A stretch of 64,000 nt of DNA from NCBI RefSeq assembly GCF_014851565.1, contig NZ_JACVAA010000001.1, positions 310,001 through 374,000 on the forward strand, in the 5' to 3' direction. Below the pieces are notes generated by a model. That model was not told the origin of the DNA. It saw only the letters and a list, made by a program, of their open reading frames with translations, and searched no databases. How positions within the stretch are numbered: the first letter of the stretch is position 1; the number at the start of each line of letters is the position of its first letter. Below are positions 63,162-64,000 of the stretch, piece after piece. Position numbers and translations under genes: made by a program. This stretch comes from Pseudomonas sp. PDM15 (lineage in GTDB: Bacteria; Pseudomonadota; Gammaproteobacteria; Pseudomonadales; Pseudomonadaceae).

Positions 63162-64000
63162 TTAGTCGAGCAGAGCTTCGGCCTGGCTTGCGCCAGTTCC
63201 GAAGGAGAAAGTGAGCAGGGCGGCGACCAGCGCCAGCGCGGCCAGCACGGCGGCGGCCAGCGGTACGCTGGTCAGCCCCAGGCCCTGGCTGATGACCAGG
63301 CCGCCGACCCAGGCGCCGAGGGCGTTGCCCAGGTTGAAGGCGCCGATGTTGAGGGTGGCCACCAGGTTGGGTGCGGCCTTGCCGAAGTTCATCACGTTGA
63401 CTTGTAGGGCCGGCACAGCAGCGAAGGCGGCCATGGCCCAGAGCAGCAGATTGATCTCCAGCGGGATCAGCAGCGGGCTGGTCCAGCGCACCAGGGTGGA
63501 GAACAGGGCCAGGGTCAGCAGGATGGCGGCCAGCGCCTTGGCCAGGTTCCAGTCGGCCAGACGCCCACCGATCAGGTTGCCGAGGGTCAGGCCCACGCCG
63601 ATCAGCAGCAGGGTCCAGGTGATGCCACGCGGCGACACGCCGGTGACTTCGCCGAGCAGCGGGGCGATGTAGGTGAACAGGGCGAACACGGCGGCGGCGA
63701 ACAGCACGGTGGTGCTCAGCGCCAGCCACAGCCCGGCACCGCGCATGGCTTTCAGCTCGCCACGCAGGTCAGCCGGCTGCTGTTCGCGATTGCTCGGCAG
63801 TACGCGCCACAGGCCGATGAAGGCGATCACCCCAATCAGGGTCACCGCCCAGAAGGTCGAGCGCCAGCCAGCGTATTGGCCGAGCGCGGTGCCCAGCGGC
63901 ACGCCGAGCACGTTGGCCAGGGTCAGGCCGGTGAACATCAGGGCCACGGCCGAGGCCTTGCGGTTCTCCGGTACCAGGCTGGCGGCGACCACCGAGCCGA
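63162..64000 (-). CDS. MFS transporter, 3' part (cut by window edge)
   Basis: The frame is open to the right edge and holds at least 278 codons of the C-terminal portion of an MFS drug:H+ antiporter-1 type protein. Hydrophobic helices alternate with short loops; LMFTGLTLANVLGVPLGTALGQYAGWRSTFWAV is the fifth/sixth-helix motif C of this subfamily (GxxxGPxxGG-like). LLIGVGLTLGNLIGGRLADWN marks the second-half repeat. It is probably an efflux carrier of the YdhP/AraJ kind; the substrate is unknown. It is upstream of the XenB-like gene by 16 bp. Confidence 0.88.
   Translation of the reverse strand, partial: GSVVAASLVPENRKASAVALMFTGLTLANVLGVPLGTALGQYAGWRSTFWAVTLIGVIAFIGLWRVLPSNREQQPADLRGELKAMRGAGLWLALSTTVLFAAAVFALFTYIAPLLGEVTGVSPRGITWTLLLIGVGLTLGNLIGGRLADWNLAKALAAILLTLALFSTLVRWTSPLLIPLEINLLLWAMAAFAAVPALQVNVMNFGKAAPNLVATLNIGAFNLGNALGAWVGGLVISQGLGLTSVPLAAAVLAALALVAALLTFSFGTGASQAEALLD

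Overview
The window is chromosomal DNA of a high-GC gammaproteobacterium, almost certainly Pseudomonas. Codon use is strongly GC-rich. The run OruR-like AraC regulator, OmpA lipoprotein, acyltransferase, pta-ackA, slyD, glutathione peroxidase, TetR and flavin oxidoreductase, then later cysZ, a GGDEF protein and trxB, matches the gene order I remember for P. aeruginosa PA0831-PA0849. Species cannot be fixed from sequence alone. I see no rRNA, tRNA, CRISPR array or transposase.

Layout. 1-2560: end of a 2-hydroxyacid dehydrogenase gene, a LysE-type exporter and a thiolase. 2734-10682: a lipid-related module of an AlkK-like acyl-CoA ligase, a DUF1302 barrel-like protein, a DUF1329 periplasmic protein and a MalT/LuxR-type regulator. 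10675-20215: metal-dependent hydrolase, AraC regulator, MBL hydrolase, OmpA lipoprotein, a large hybrid histidine kinase and a REC-PAS-GGDEF-EAL protein. 20219-31006: acyltransferase, pta, ackA, DUF3565, slyD, gpx, nitroreductase, methyltransferase, a TetR regulator with an ene-reductase, a glycosyltransferase and an unlisted 58-residue ORF.

31158-39552 is accessory. It holds a TetR-controlled RND pump operon with an SDR gene. Next comes a gene-poor 0.5 kb stretch, then a TetR / thioredoxin-reductase-like / ICMT-like methyltransferase cassette that looks acquired. 39715-50893 is a second lipid-related locus: an operon of an AlkJ-like GMC dehydrogenase, an SdsA-like alkylsulfatase and a small secreted protein, followed by an AraC regulator, a second MalT-type regulator and a second DUF1329-DUF1302 pair.

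51124-64000: DUF1652, cysZ, a CHASE4-like/HAMP/PAS/GGDEF protein, trxB, an inserted unknown secreted protein flanked by two copies of the trxB 3' end, the periplasmic nitrate reductase operon napEDABC, a Cys-containing unknown, a XenB-like ene-reductase and part of an MFS transporter.

The most striking content is the paired DUF1302-DUF1329-MalT loci. One stands beside an acyl-CoA ligase, the other beside an alkyl-sulfatase and an alcohol dehydrogenase. Together they could form an envelope system for taking up or cleaving fatty esters, alkyl sulfates or alkanols and feeding them to beta-oxidation. The other notable items are the trxB tail duplication, a flavoprotein that keeps CxxC but lacks the NADPH motif and is paired with a methyltransferase, and several well-formed candidate TetR operators.
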